From: Neoceratodus forsteri
Lineage: Eukaryota; Chordata; Ceratodontiformes; Ceratodontidae
Direction: 5' to 3'
NCBI GenBank assembly: GCA_016271365.2
Contig: CM028132.1
Location: 1,190,635,001-1,190,699,000 of the forward strand
DNA: 64,000 nt
Within the stretch, counting starts at the first letter, position 1; each line of letters begins with the position of its first letter. The notes below the pieces were generated by a model. It saw nothing but the letters and a program-made list of their open reading frames with translations, ran no database searches and had not been told where the DNA came from. The position numbers were made by a program, and so were the translations under genes. This document shows positions 11,149-22,650 of the stretch, one piece after another.

Positions 11149-11374
11149 GAGTACAAAACCTGCAATTCGGAATCCTGCCCCGAAGTGCGGAGAAACACAC
11201 CCTGGACCCCATGGATACCAGTCAACGTCACTCAGGATGGAGCCCGCCAAGAGCAGCGGTTTCGTTATATCTGCCGTGCCCAGCTTGCTGACCCCCATGA
11301 CCTGCAGTTTGGGGAAGAAAAGATTGAAACTCGCTTCTGTCCAAATGATGGCTCATCAGACTGTGAAACTGACT
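11149..11374 (+). CDS. SEMA5B: Semaphorin-5B exon A: divergent thrombospondin-type segment
   Basis: Acceptor TTGCTTCTGTAG ends at 11148 and donor GTAGGT starts at 11375. The exon is 226 nt, entering in phase 0 and leaving in phase 1. It encodes about 75 residues beginning EYKTCNSESCPEVRRNTPWT and including VNVTQDGARQEQRF and CRAQLADPHDLQFG. From memory these follow human SEMA5B more closely than SEMA5A, which has VNISDNGG and LADPNLLEVG at these places. Semaphorin 5 proteins are type I membrane guidance cues with a sema domain, PSI domain and seven thrombospondin type-1 repeats. This piece is the atypical segment between the canonical repeats. The terminal T joins CC of the next exon to make Ser. 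An open frame continues past the donor to a stop (CRSF then stop), but that is intron. Confidence 0.93.
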
Positions 11375-12650
11375 GTAGGTCCTTTTAAGTTATGAATCTT
11401 ATTCCTTTAAAACGTTGGTCATTTGTCTAATGTGACTATCGCTCCCCAATTAAGTTCAGTTTTTAAAAGGCATGCAGTGATATAGTACTTCTCCATTACT
11501 TAATTTGCTGGTCGTAATGACCAGCCCTAATTTTGTTCTTCTCCTATAGAGATTCATCGTCCTCTCTGCTGTCACCTCAGAGACATACCCAGTGTACCAG
11601 GGTGATACCTTGTTCAGGTGATTTACACCATTATTCAGATGGCAGGGGATTTTTACTGCCCAGTTTTTCTCCCTAGATACATCCTTCTCACCTTGGCATG
11701 GGATGTGCCCTCTGTGGAAGGTGCAAGCCTTTTGGCCTACCTGCAGGGGTTGCTGCACGCCGAAACTTGCCACCAACCCCCCCCAACTGAAATGTGCTGC
11801 CTTCCAGCAGCTGCCTGCGGCCTGACCTCCCTCCCAGCGTGGTGCCCAGTGTCAGCTCCTGAAGCTGGGTCAGCTACATATACTGCAACGCACAGTTGCC
11901 GAGTCATTTGGGCAGCCGCTTGGCCTGCGTGATTTATTGCTTATTATTGTAGGAATTTGCAGACACGATATGCTACCAGCCCTTTTCCTGCTGACAGATT
12001 CGATGTTTCTGTGTTTAGCTTTGTGACCTGATCCTTACAACTTCTGTGAATAACAGTTTCATCAACATCTAGAGATTAATAGTGTATAAAAGAGCAAAGT
12101 ATGAGAATTTGACTTTTACTTTTTCAAAATTCATTGAATACAAGTTTAAAGAGAAAGTGTGTGTTCATGTATCATAAAATATACTGTCTTAACATAAAAT
12201 GAGTAGTGACTGGTGATGGGGTGGGGGTGCCTTGGCATCTCATACAGTGCTTGCAACCCTGACATGTGAATGCCCAGTTAAGATAACAGCTAACCCTGAA
12301 TTCCATTTTAGGGGAAATACAAGCCTATAAGAGACTTGTACTGACCCTGATCCATGTGGTTTGCATGTCCCAACAAATCGACTTTGAAGTTTTGCCCATT
12401 ACCATTAACAGGCCCAACATTTTGCCAGTCCACCATCCACCCCTTTGCTTCTCAACAGTTTTGAAAAAAGTTTTATCATTCCTGGTTTCCTGCAGCCTGT
12501 CTGTCCTTCCCTGGTGGTTGAGTGGTATGTGTGTGTTTAACATCTTCCATACCAGTGCAAACTGTCCCTCTGTTCCCCGAATATTGGGCCACTGTCTACC
12601 CTTCACAACCTAATTAAACCAGTCACAAACTGCCTGGATCACTATAGGAA
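11375..12650. other. Start of SEMA5B intron A, no recognised element
   Basis: This follows the donor of exon A. The stretch around 11740-11930 is GC-richer (TGCAGGGGTTGCTGCACGCC) and may be an old SINE. Nothing else could be named. Confidence 0.4.
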
Positions 12651-12654
12651 ACCA

Positions 12655-13640
12655 GTGAGTGCAGTGTGGTAACTGATTAATACTACAACATGCCTGCCTC
12701 ACTTACTGAAGTGTGGTAACTGATCAATACTACAACAAGCCTGCCTCCCTTACTGAAATGTAATAACCAGCTAGTAGTACAATATGTCTGCCCCACTTCC
12801 TGAAGTATAGTAACTACTAATACTACAGCATACCTGCCTCACTTACTGCAGTGTAGTAACTGCTAATACTACATCAAGCCTGTCTCGCTTACTGAAGTGT
12901 GGTAACTGATCATTACTACAACATGCCTGTCTCACTCATGTAGTAACTACTAATACTACAGCATACCTGCCTCACTTACTGAATGTAGTAACCAGCAAAT
13001 GCTAGAGCACGTCTGCCTCAATACTGCAGTATAGTGGCTGTTAATACTACAACATGTCTGCCTCACTCACTGAACTGTAGTAACTAGCTAATGCTACAGC
13101 ATACCCGCCTTACTTACTGCATGTAGTAACCAGCAAATGCTAGAGCATGTCTGCCTCACTTACTGCAGTATAGTGGCTGTTAACACTACAACATACCTGC
13201 CTCACTCACTGAAATGTAGCAACCAGCTAATGCTGCAGCATACCTGCCTCACTTACTGAAGTGTAGTTACTGCTAATATTAAAACATACCTGACTCACTG
13301 ACTGCAATTAGGAAATACTACAACGTACATATCTCACTTACTGAAGTGCAATAACTGTTAATGCTACGACATACGTAGGTCAATTACTGAAGTGTATTGA
13401 CTGCTGATACTATTACATTCTTGCCCCACTTACCAAAGACTAGTAACTACTAATACTCCAACATACCTACTTCATTTACTGAAGTGTAGTAACTGCTAAT
13501 GCTACATCATACCTGCCTCACTTACTGAACTGTAGTAACTGCTAATACTACAAAATGCCTGCCTCACTTACTGAAATATAGTAACCAGCTAATACTATAG
13601 CATACCTGCCTCATTTACTGAACTGTAGTAACTGCTAATA
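12655..13640. repeat. 47-bp minisatellite, about 20 diverged units
   Basis: Units run GTGTAGTAACTGCTAATACT, then ACAACATACCTGCCTCACTT, then ACTGA. The first full units are 47 bp long. Copies diverge by substitutions and short indels. Isolated units recur at about 13995-14060 and 19395-19455, which suggests the original array was longer or that other elements have split it. It lies within SEMA5B intron A. Confidence 0.9.
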
Positions 13641-13646
13641 CTTAAG

Positions 13647-13784
13647 CAATAACGACTAAGAAGCTGGTCATTTCCAAAGGGTTAATGACTGGTTGGGGGG
13701 ATGGGTGGCACGAAGCACAACCAAGGGCCACCTCCCTTCAGCCGGTCATTAATCCAATGAAATGACTGGCTCTGAAGTTGTTGT
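13647..13784. repeat. Foldback (hairpin) MITE
   Basis: The left arm CAATAACGACTAAGAAGCTG followed by GTCATTT pairs imperfectly with the right arm, whose complement reads CACAACAACTTCAGAGCCAG then TCATTT. The arms continue through TTAATGACTGG / CCGGTCATTAA to a GC-rich loop. It interrupts the 47-bp minisatellite. Confidence 0.6.
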
Positions 13785-14059
13785 GATTATAAGTCTAATC
13801 ACGATAACGATTTTTGTTTTTGCCATTTTCTCTTAGTTTCAAATAGATTTTAGCTGTGTGGTGTGAACCAAGAGTGCCACACAGCATAAACTGGCAGCTG
13901 GATTGGTCATTTCTAAGACATTAGTGATCGATCCACTAGCCAATCAGGAGCTTTGATAGGCTTGTGCATAATTATTTAGATTTATAATACAAAATATATG
14001 CTTCACATACTGAAAAGTAGTAACTGCTTATACTACAACATACCTACCTACCTCAGTGA

Positions 14060-15446
14060 AGCCTAGTAACTGTCCAGTTCTATAGTAAGTAGTTTATTTC
14101 TTTGGCACCCTATCCCACAGGCTCAGGGTGCCTTACACAGCAATATACAGAGCCAAATACATCTAAATTAGCCAAACGTTAATCAACAGTACTCATGAAA
14201 AGTCAGCCTCACAGCTGTCTAGGGGTTTTAGGTGGTACAGTCGCTTGGGAGGGGACCTAACACAAGAAACTGCCAAAACCACTTACTTCACCTCCCCGAG
14301 CCTAAGGTGACCACCAGGGCTCCACTGACACATGGCAGGGCTGACAGCTGTGGATTAAAATGGGTTAGAAAACATGAAAATAACAGAATGAATCCACAAA
14401 CAAGGAGTTTAAAATCAAACAGGTCCTTTATTCCTCCAGTTGAGCTCACATATGATGGTACTTTTGCCAGCTGGCACAGTTCATATCTTCACCACTGGGT
14501 AAACATTATCTCAGTTACTTTGGGGTTGTGTTCAACCCTGATGGAGTACAGTTTTTAACACTGCTTGGGCTCGCTGGAGGCTTTGATGCTTAAGAAGTTC
14601 CCCACCCCTGCTGATTGGGTGGGGACTTCATGGGCATCTTCTAGCCCATTTTGCAGTCACTAGCCACTTGGCTAACTTCACAGTTTCACTGGCTGGCACT
14701 GGCAGTGCTACATGATCCTGTGAGAAATATAAAGAGCACCCTCTGTCTTCCTGGAGAGCCCATTCTTCTGATACATACTCAGCTTTCCATTTACTTCACA
14801 TGAACACTTATTCTTCTGCCCACCTGGGCATAGTTCTGGTGCCAAATGGGCTCTCCACTGGCTCCTCTACATCAGGCCCACTTTTCCTCACAGAAATCCT
14901 CAGAATATCATACTGAGGTAAAATTCCTGTTTTTGACAGGAACTTGTCACTTGACAGGCACTATCTCTCGGATGAGGAGGGAGGGCACTGCTGAGTGCCA
15001 AAACAGTCACTTTAACTTTAAAATAGATTAATTTCACCTCAGATCCTTTGGCAGCAACACTCTCTGGACCCTTTTTCTTCACAGTAACCCTAAAACCTTC
15101 TCTTCCAACCTGATTGTTCTGCTTCTGGAGAGGGGGCACCCTCTTTCAAGGTTGGGTTCACACAGTCGCCACCATGACTGGGCACTTTTGCTCAACGCCA
15201 GACTCTAAAGGAAACTTTTCAGACCAGTGGGAGCTGGCACAGTGTGGCAAGCACACATCTCCCACCAACTCTGTCTTAGTAATCCCTGCTGTTCAGCAGA
15301 GAACACTGACTCCTCCCCTTTGGAATGCCTAGGTCAGACCAGTTGATCCAGTCCTTCAAGTGCATAGACAGCTGGCACAATCTAGAGGTCGGTAGATACT
15401 TGTGAAGATATATTACATAGCTCCTAAGGGGGAGGGGGGCTACAGT
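14060..15446. mobile_element. Possible LTR-like non-autonomous element
   Basis: The block has LTR-like features also seen in the two clear LTR-like elements: a short Pol II-like AT stretch (TTTATTCCTCC at 14429), many CTCACAG/TTCTTC phrases, and a right end GGAGGGGGGCTACA near 15446, like GGGGGTTACA. No matching left end or target duplication was found, so this is weak. Confidence 0.2.
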
Positions 15447-15568
15447 CAGTAAATACATTAATAGATGTTATCAGAAATGGAGTTAATATTTCCTATAGCC
15501 CCAGACAAATCAACAAATGGATATTTGTTGAGAAAAGCCAGATGAAACAGGTGAAACTTCAGGTCTTA

Positions 15569-18350
15569 TTTATTTATTTATTTATTGAAATGTTTCACCA
15601 GGAAGGCATGCTGAGCAACAATTTGCTCTTCTCCCTGTGTGACCTGAGGGGTAGGAAACAATGAGATAGAATACAAAGAAATGTTACAATGTTGGAATAC
15701 AATTTGCTTACTTGCATACAATGAGAGCAGGAGGGATTACAGGTGGATAACATTGGCTAACAATATAACAGTTAAGTATAGCTGATATAAAGACACATAT
15801 AGCAAATTGGCAACAGTTGGCGACAGTTGGTAACACTGGAACACATATATTAACTTGGCAACAGTATGTAGCACTAGATGGTAAGGTGACCCAATAATAA
15901 TTGGTAGCCATCAGCGTAACATAGATATTCAAGATTTACAGTGATTGGAGTAAAGAGAGGAAGAATGGGAGGAGGGAACGAAAAATTGTGGAGGGTAGAC
16001 TGGAAGAAGGAAAGGAAATTTATGGAGAGACACAGACAGAACACAATTTTTGAGGCAAACAGAGACAGGGTGGACTAAAGTGCATATAAGAGGGGTATAG
16101 GGGTAGGTTATAAGTGCTTAATTGCATGTAGGGGTAGGCCAGTGTTAGGCTACGTTAACTGGAAGGGGGGTAGGAGGAGGAGAGGTAGAGTGTAGCAGGG
16201 TGAATGGCAGAAAGATATTATAAGTGTGGGGGTATCCAAGGGGAAAGAGGAGTTGAAATTCAACAGTGTCCTGTTATCCCTATCTGAGCAGAGTGGTGGA
16301 TAGCTCTACTGGTAGGACACGGTTATAGGCGATGAGTGTTATTTATATATAGTGATTGAGAGAGGGAGTGTTGGGGAGGATGTTCTGGGAGGGTAGCAGA
16401 GGTCAACTATAGTGGGGGGGGTAGTACCCCACCAGAGTGCTGGGTGACCCTGCCTGCACAAGGCAGTGATCTAGCAGTGACTGAGGGGGTGCAGCAAAAG
16501 GAGAGATAGGGGACAGGGGGTAAAGTTGTTGCCCATCATGCGTTATGGATCCAGTGATCAAGCTCACAGGAGGGAGACAGATTAAGGGTAGAGAAAGAAG
16601 AGGGAGGAAAACTTTAGGATGAGGGAGAGTATGGAACAAGGAGGAGCATGATCAGAGGGAAATGAGAGTGGTGGGGAGTAGGCATATGAGCCTGAGCAGA
16701 GGTCAACTATAGTGGGGGGGGTAGTACCCCACCAGTGTGCTGGTGACCTTGCCTGCACAAGCTAGTGATCTAGCAGTGACTGAGGGGGTGCAAAAAAAGG
16801 AAAAATAGGTGAAAGGGGGTAAAGTTGTTGCCCACCCTGCACTATGGATCCTGCCTGCACAAGGCAGTGATCGAGTTCACAGGAGGGAGATAGATTAAGG
16901 GTAGAGAAAGAAGGGGGAGGAACACTTTAGGAGGAGGGAGAGTATGGGACAAGAAGGAACATGAATAGGGGAAAGGGGATAACGTTGTTGCCTGCCGTGC
17001 ACTATGGATCCTGCCTGCACAAGGCAGTGATCAAGCTCACAGGAGGGAGATAGATCAAGGGTAGAGAAAGAAGGGGGAGGAACACTTTAGGAGTAGGAAG
17101 AGTGGGGACAAGAAGAGCACGACCCAAGGGAAATAGGAGTTGTGGGTAGTAGTCATGTGGTAATATGGGCTTAGGAGAGATGGCGGGGGGTATTAGAGAG
17201 GGTCATGGCAGGCACAGGAAGGGGAAAGGAAGTTCTTGTGGGCCGAGTTAACGGAGTAGCAAGAGGATGAGTGGCGAATTTGAGGGGGAAGTGAATTCCA
17301 GATTTTTGAGAGGCGATGAGAATAACCCAATTGGCCAATAAGGGTGGAGCAGCGTAAGACCACCAGGGTTCATGAGTCGGTAGATCTTAGGGAGTAGGAA
17401 GGGGGGGAGCGGTTGTAAAGGCAGAGGAGAGATAGGAGGGAAGTTCACCCAGCCAGTGTTTGGAGGAGAATTTTGCACAGTGAGAGAGACGTAAATTTGT
17501 CAGGGAAGGGAAGGATAGGGCATGATAGAGATTACAATGGTGAGTGCAGTGGGGGGCATCAAGGGCAAAATGGCAAAAGGAGTTGAAGAGGGTATCTAGT
17601 CTGGCCAGGGATGACTTACGGGCAGCACCGTAGACTATGCACAGTAGTCAAAGATAGGTAGGATCATCTTCTGGACAATCTCACACCTAGCCATGGGTGG
17701 GATGCAGGCATGGTTCCTGAATAAGGCACCGAGCTTGGGATGCAATTTTTTCTGAATGGCGTCGATATGACCAGAGAAGTTCAGGTGTTGGTCCAGCCAG
17801 ACACCTAAATACCTGAAGGAGGATGTGTCCTCGAGTAAAGTCCCATCAAGGGTGTGGAAGGAGGGTAAAGAGGGAAACCTGGTAAGTCTCTGCCTGGTGC
17901 CAAAGATCATGGAGACTGTTTTTTTGGCATTGAGAGATAGTTGGTGGCATGCAAACCAACGCTGAACTTTGTCGAAGTCGTGCTGCAAGTTGGATGCAAC
18001 CTCGGTGGGGCAGGAGCCAGATGCATACAAGACTGTATCATCAGTGTACATGTGATTGAAGGAGAATGGAGAGCAGGTGGATGAGAGATCATTTAGAAAA
18101 ACAGAGAATAGTATGAGGCCTAACACTTAACCCTTGGGGATACCAGTTCTTATTGGAAGGGGAGTGGAAATTGCATCAGAGATCTTTACTGATTGGGTTC
18201 TGCCAGTGAGGTATGCCTTGAACCAGTCTGTGGCTAAGGGGGAGAGCCCAGCTGTTGATAGGGTGTCAAGAAGAAGGGAGTGGGAGACTGTGTCGAAGGC
18301 TTTGGCCAGATAGACAAAAAGGGCTGAGGTGATTTGGCCATTGTCCATTC
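15569..18350 (-). mobile_element. L2/Rex-like LINE, RT and long 3' UTR
   Basis: On the minus strand the RT begins at about 18348 with FVYLAKAFDTVSHSLLLDTL (catalytic block A), then WFKAYLTGRTQSVKI. A frame break follows. Next comes VFLNDL, then YTDDTVLYASG (the YADD box with T for A), then SFRYLGVWLDQHLNFSGHI and a C-terminal part with LFNSFCHFAL and IWNSLPPQIRHS (to about 17215). The 3' UTR to 15569 ends in TAAATAAATAAATAAATA on the minus strand. The element copies itself by target-primed reverse transcription. This copy is 5' truncated and frameshifted. The same family is seen on the plus strand at 27158-29065. Confidence 0.8.
16385..17110. repeat. Tandem repeat in the LINE 3' UTR
   Basis: The phrases AGAGGTCAACTATAGTGG, CCTGCCTGCACAAGGCAGTG and GGAGGGAGAYAGATYAAGGG recur near 16400, 16695, 16850 and 17010. 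Units are about 300 bp and a shortened 150 bp. The repeats lie wholly within the LINE 3' UTR, so they probably arose in the element or after insertion. Confidence 0.75.
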
Positions 18351-18760
18351 CCGTGAGGATAGAATCAGGTCCTTCTTAAAATGCTCCAGTGAGAGGTCCT
18401 CCCTCAAAGACTGAGGTAGAGAATTCCAAAAATCTGGAGACACCCCTGAAACAGCCTGATTTCATTGTTCAACTTGGGAGTAGGGTCCTGCCAACACACC
18501 TGCCTCAGTGCTGAGGGTGACCAGCGGCATAAGGAGACAGGAGTTCTTTCAAGTAGCCCCGGGCACAGATTGTGTGGGGCTTTGTATGTTAAGAAACATT
18601 TCTTGAAGTTGATGCACCACTTCACCGGCAGTCCATGCAACATCTGGAAAACAGTGGCGATATGGTCAAAGGAGGGGACCCTAGATATCAACCTAGCTGC
18701 AGCATTCTGCACTAGCTGCAAGTGTGGCTTTAAAGCTCCCAATAGCCTGAGCTACAGAGT
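18351..18760 (-). mobile_element. Second L2 LINE C-terminal fragment
   Basis: The minus frame reads LQLVQNAAARLISRVPSFDH, then HGLPVKWCINFKKCFLTYKA, and after a shift FWNSLPQSLREDLSLEHFKK. This is the standard end of L2 ORF2. It precedes, in the minus direction, the RT start of a different LINE, so two elements abut at about 18350. Confidence 0.8.
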
Positions 18761-18859
18761 GTTACATGTATCCAGTTTTGACATGATAAAATGTGTGTTC
18801 TAGCATCTGCAGGGCCGCTGGCAACAACAAGGGTGCTGTAGTGTTACTGTACTGGCAAC

Positions 18860-19210
18860 AGTACTGTTCTCAAATCCACCCCCTTCCAGCACCATTCTCA
18901 CTTCAGCCCCTCGGCATTGTTCTGTCCTCTACCAGAACAGTTTTCTGTTCTGCCCCCTCTAGTATAGTTCCCTATCTTGACCCCTCTAGCAGTGTTCTCT
19001 TATGCTCCCAGCACTGTTTTTATCCTTCCCCAGCACTATTCTGTTTTTGCACCATTGTTCTTCTCTTTGCCCTCCCCAGCACTGTTCGTATTTGCCACCC
19101 AGCACTATTCTGTTTTTCCACCACAACACTATTCTCTCTTGCCCAACCCCCCATCTACTGTTCTCACTTTGCCTCCTTCCACAGCATTGTTCTGTCTCTC
19201 TTAGGCATAC
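18860..19210. repeat. Diverged pyrimidine-rich minisatellite
   Basis: Units of about 25-35 nt built on CAGCACTRTTCT followed by pyrimidine-rich spacers repeat more than ten times. Long frames crossing the array are repeat artefacts. Confidence 0.7.
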
Positions 19211-19734
19211 ACTGGTATTGCTTAGACTAATCTGCCCCATGCTCCGTTATGGGCCTCCTTCCCCCTCAGACTCATTAGAATTTTCAGCTGCAGTCTCTTG
19301 CTGCACTGCCCCATCACAGCACCTGGGCATCCCTCACATGTGGTTCTTGCTGAGGGTACCTGTCTCTGGATGCCAGTGCCTACATGGCATCCCACTCATT
19401 GCATACCTGCCTCATTTACTGAAGTGTAATAACTGGCTAATACACAGCACCCTCACTGTGATGCTCCTGTACCTTGTCTCCCAGTTACTTTGATACAATT
19501 ACCCTTACTAGAACACCCCACTTTAATACCTGAAATTTTAGGTTCTGAAGAATAGTCTGAGAGTCTGCTCACTATTTGTCAGTGGCAGAAAGGACTAGTC
19601 ATTTTAATGTCCAGCTTATAACATTTCTGAGTGACTGGTTTTAGGGCTTCTGGTAATATCCCAGGAGCTGAGGCTGCACTGGGACCCTGTGGTTCAAAGC
19701 CATGGAGTCTGGGGCTCTATTCTAAGAGTCCACA

Positions 19735-19858
19735 TTTATTTATTTATTTATTTACGAGATTAACCAGGCAGGCATATTGAGCGGGGGACCACTTGTTTCC
19801 AGATGCGACCTGGGGATGATTACAAGGGGTACACAGGACATGTATTTACAAGGTTTTA
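19735..19858 (-). mobile_element. LINE 3' tail (left part), host of the L1 insertion
   Basis: Minus-strand 3' end with TAAATAAATAAATAAATGT, then CCTGCCTGGTTAATCTCG read toward the A-rich end. The same order is found at 15569, 42705 and 45673. It continues after the L1 from 21770. Confidence 0.6.
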
Positions 19859-21769
19859 TTTTTTTTTTTAACTTGTCTTTTTATTTTTAGGTATCATAGA
19901 CATGGTATATATTTTATCAGATACAGATAGGTACATCCCTCATTCTGAAGACAATAGGGAAGCAAAATATAGCAAGCCTCCTTTATCATCATAACAATTT
20001 TTATATCTTCTCCGAACCCTAATACTGTATCTAATTTCTTCCTATCTGTTTCCTTCCTTGATCCATTCTATACTGTCCCTGGGTTCCAAGATATTATTCC
20101 CATTCCTTTAATCTATCATCTTCCTCCTTGTTCTTTCTTTGTTGCTTCCCTCTTTCTCTCACTCCATTTCAACACTATATCCTTTAAAATTACCCTTTTT
20201 TGTACCATGTCTGTACTTCTCATATTCCATCCTGTATATCTTAAAGATACCCTTTTATCTAAATACTAATCTTTACCTTCTATTTTCATAACATTATGCA
20301 GGATGTGTCCCCGGGCGATTCATTTTTCTCCAACCCACCTTCGGAATACCCCCCCCATTTCTTCCACCCCTCCAATTCACCTCTTACTCGTCTTCCTCCT
20401 ATTTTGATATCCTAAATCTTCCTGTCCCTGTTTCTCTTCACCTGACTTCCTTCTCTGTGTTAAGTATTGCTCTAATACTGTCCTTTGTGTGGTTTCTTGA
20501 ATATATTTATAATAGGGTAACCACCTGGCATTAAACCTTTCCGTCCTAATTGCACTTTATCTACACTTTCTAGTTGCTTAATCCTTTCCACGTTATGTTT
20601 CCAAATCTCCACTGATGGGTGAGGAACCCGGGTAAGCCATCTCTGTGTAATTGCCTTTGTTGCCGCCGCCACACAGATGTAGAACAAATATTTGTAGTCT
20701 TTCTTTGACAGATCTACTGGGGGGAGGCCCAAAACCAGATTTTCAAACCGAGGAAGAAGATGCAAATCAAACATTCTCATTAGAATTTCCTTTATGTCTG
20801 CACAGTACTTTGTTAATACTGGACACCCCCAGAAAATATGAAAGTGTGAGCCTACTCCCCCACAACCTCTCCAGCATTTATCTGAATTCTGTCTATCATA
20901 ATGTTTAGTTAATGTTGGAACTCTGAAAAATCTAACATTTACTTTCCATCTAAATTCTCTCCAGTTTTGTAGACTGGTTGTTCTTTGTATGCCATCCCAG
21001 ATCCTTTCCCATCTTTCTGGTTGAATCCCGTATCCTATCTCCTTTTCCCATTTTGCTTGTATGTTTTTTCTGTATTCCCTGTCCTCCCCTTGATATAACA
21101 AAGCATACATTTGAGCTACTATCCTTTTTGTATCCTTCGACAACATTTTGTTTTGTATCAGAGCTATCTCCTCCGTTAGGGGGTGGGTCACTTCAGCTAC
21201 TCCTATCCCCTCCATTATTATATTTCTACATTGGAAATATCTGAATAATTCCTTCTGAGACAACTGAAATTCTTACTGTAACCTCAGGAAAGACTTCACC
21301 CCTGTCCCCTCCACTATCTGGGCCAGCGTTAATATACCTTTCCTGACCCAGCTCTCCAGGGAGATAAAACCCTTCATACCCACTATAGCTGGTATATATT
21401 CCAACGGGATTTTCTGCCATACCGGAGTTGTCCCTCCCCACCTCTGTCTGATCTGGAGCCAGACTCTTAAGAGTTTGTCTCGTCCAACAATTCCTGACCT
21501 CGGTCAGGTTTGTGTCCCTTATAGTCCATGGGAGAACTTTCACCGGCAGGCTTGTATGGGCCCTCCTTTCCATTTCCACCCAGTCTGGGGGTTTGTCCTG
21601 TATCAAGAGTTTCAGGAGCGGCATCATTTGGGCTGCACAGAAGTAAGTCCGTAAATGTAGCATCTCCCCCCCTTCTTTTCTAGGTATTGACAACAATTGT
21701 TGCCTAATTCGAGACTTTTTCCCTGCCCAGATAAACTTGGCTAATTCTTTCTCTAAGTCCTTCTAATCT
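19859..21769 (-). mobile_element. 5'-truncated L1 LINE, ORF2 C-terminus, with 16-bp target duplication
   Basis: The target duplication TATTTACAAGGTTTTA is perfect at 19843-19858 and 21770-21785. A T-run next to the left copy is the poly(A) tail of a minus-strand insertion. The minus frame from 21696 (SIPRKEGGEMLHLRTYFCAA) and the 263-codon frame 21263-20472 are ORF2 C-terminal sequence. Motifs include WEKEIGYGIQPERWERIWDG, RVPTLTKHYDRQNSDKCWR and CGGVGSHFHIFWGCP, the Cys/His-rich end of L1 ORF2. One frameshift lies near 21250. Typical 5' truncation removed the endonuclease and RT domains. Confidence 0.9.
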
Positions 21770-21785
21770 TATTTACAAGGTTTTA

Positions 21786-22460
21786 ACTTAAACATTTAGG
21801 TACACCGGTATTCACAATATTTAACCTAGGTGCAGAGTATATGCAAGGCAGAGACATTTAGGTACACAGGCAGTGCGAGCAAATGGCAGCTATGCGTGTA
21901 CTTTTGCAATGTGACCAGCAGCACATAACTCTCCTACTCAGATTTTTTTTTAATCCTTTGGAGTTGGCTTTCAGTGCAGTTGCATGTAAGTTTTGGTGCT
22001 GCCAGTTAAAATCTTTGTTTGCAGTGCTGTAATGTGGAGACCTGTAGAAATAGGTCAGTGTAAAACATTTATTGTGCAATGCTAGACAGAAGCAGTGACT
22101 CTTGGATTCTGTGTAGGCCCCACAGCAGCATATCAGCATGTCACAATAAAGGGAGTTGGCACATTAAACTGTGCAGCAGGTTTTTCTGTTTGTCAGTATT
22201 TCCTGTACTGTACATACCTCTCCTTCTCTGTGCACTGACCATCCTAACTGATTTATGGGGCGTCCTTGATTTCCTTTTGAAGTAAAATCATAACAAGGCA
22301 TATATTGTTTCTATATATTCTTTTCCCCCTTCACTGGTATTGCCAACTTCTGCTTAGACACCCCCAGCCCTATCATTCCCTTTCCTAGCACTTTTCACTC
22401 ACCAGGGGGTCCCCGGGGCAGCTGCTGTAGTGGGCTTATTGGTGGGGACAGAGTTTTATT
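21786..22460. other. Remnant LINE tail, then unassigned intron
   Basis: The first bases continue the LINE tail interrupted by L1. Nothing else is named up to 22460. Confidence 0.35.
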
Positions 22461-22650
22461 TATTGTATTTATTTTAAATTTGTTTAGCCACCCACCCCAG
22501 AGAAGGATGGCATTCTGAGGGACCGTCAGTTGTGTCTCCACCCCGCCCCCCGGCTGACCCCTGGTGACCCAGCATCATTCCCGAACCCAGGTCTCCAGAG
22601 TCGCAAGCAGTAGTGCTATCACTGCAGCAACAGGCTAACGGGAGCCTGAG
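22460..22650 (-). mobile_element. tRNA-derived SINE (family B), minus strand
   Basis: On the minus strand, GCAGTGATAGCACTACTGCT is followed by GACCTGGGTTCGGGAATG, a B-box-like sequence, then TCACCAGGGGTCAGC and an A-rich AATAAATACAATAAATAA tail. It aligns with copies at 25325, 51785 and 61000. Confidence 0.55.

Noticed and set aside
12655..13640. Regular spaced repeats that might look like a CRISPR array
   Set aside because: Units are directly adjacent and diverged with no unique spacers, and the host is a vertebrate; this is a minisatellite.
14060..15446. A third solo LTR of the TGTAACCCC family
   Set aside because: Only a right-end-like GGGGGGCTACA was seen; no left end and no target duplication, so it is listed only as a low-confidence possibility.
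20651..21244. Plus-strand frames of 85 and 88 codons
   Set aside because: They lie antisense to the L1 ORF2 frame and have no motif.
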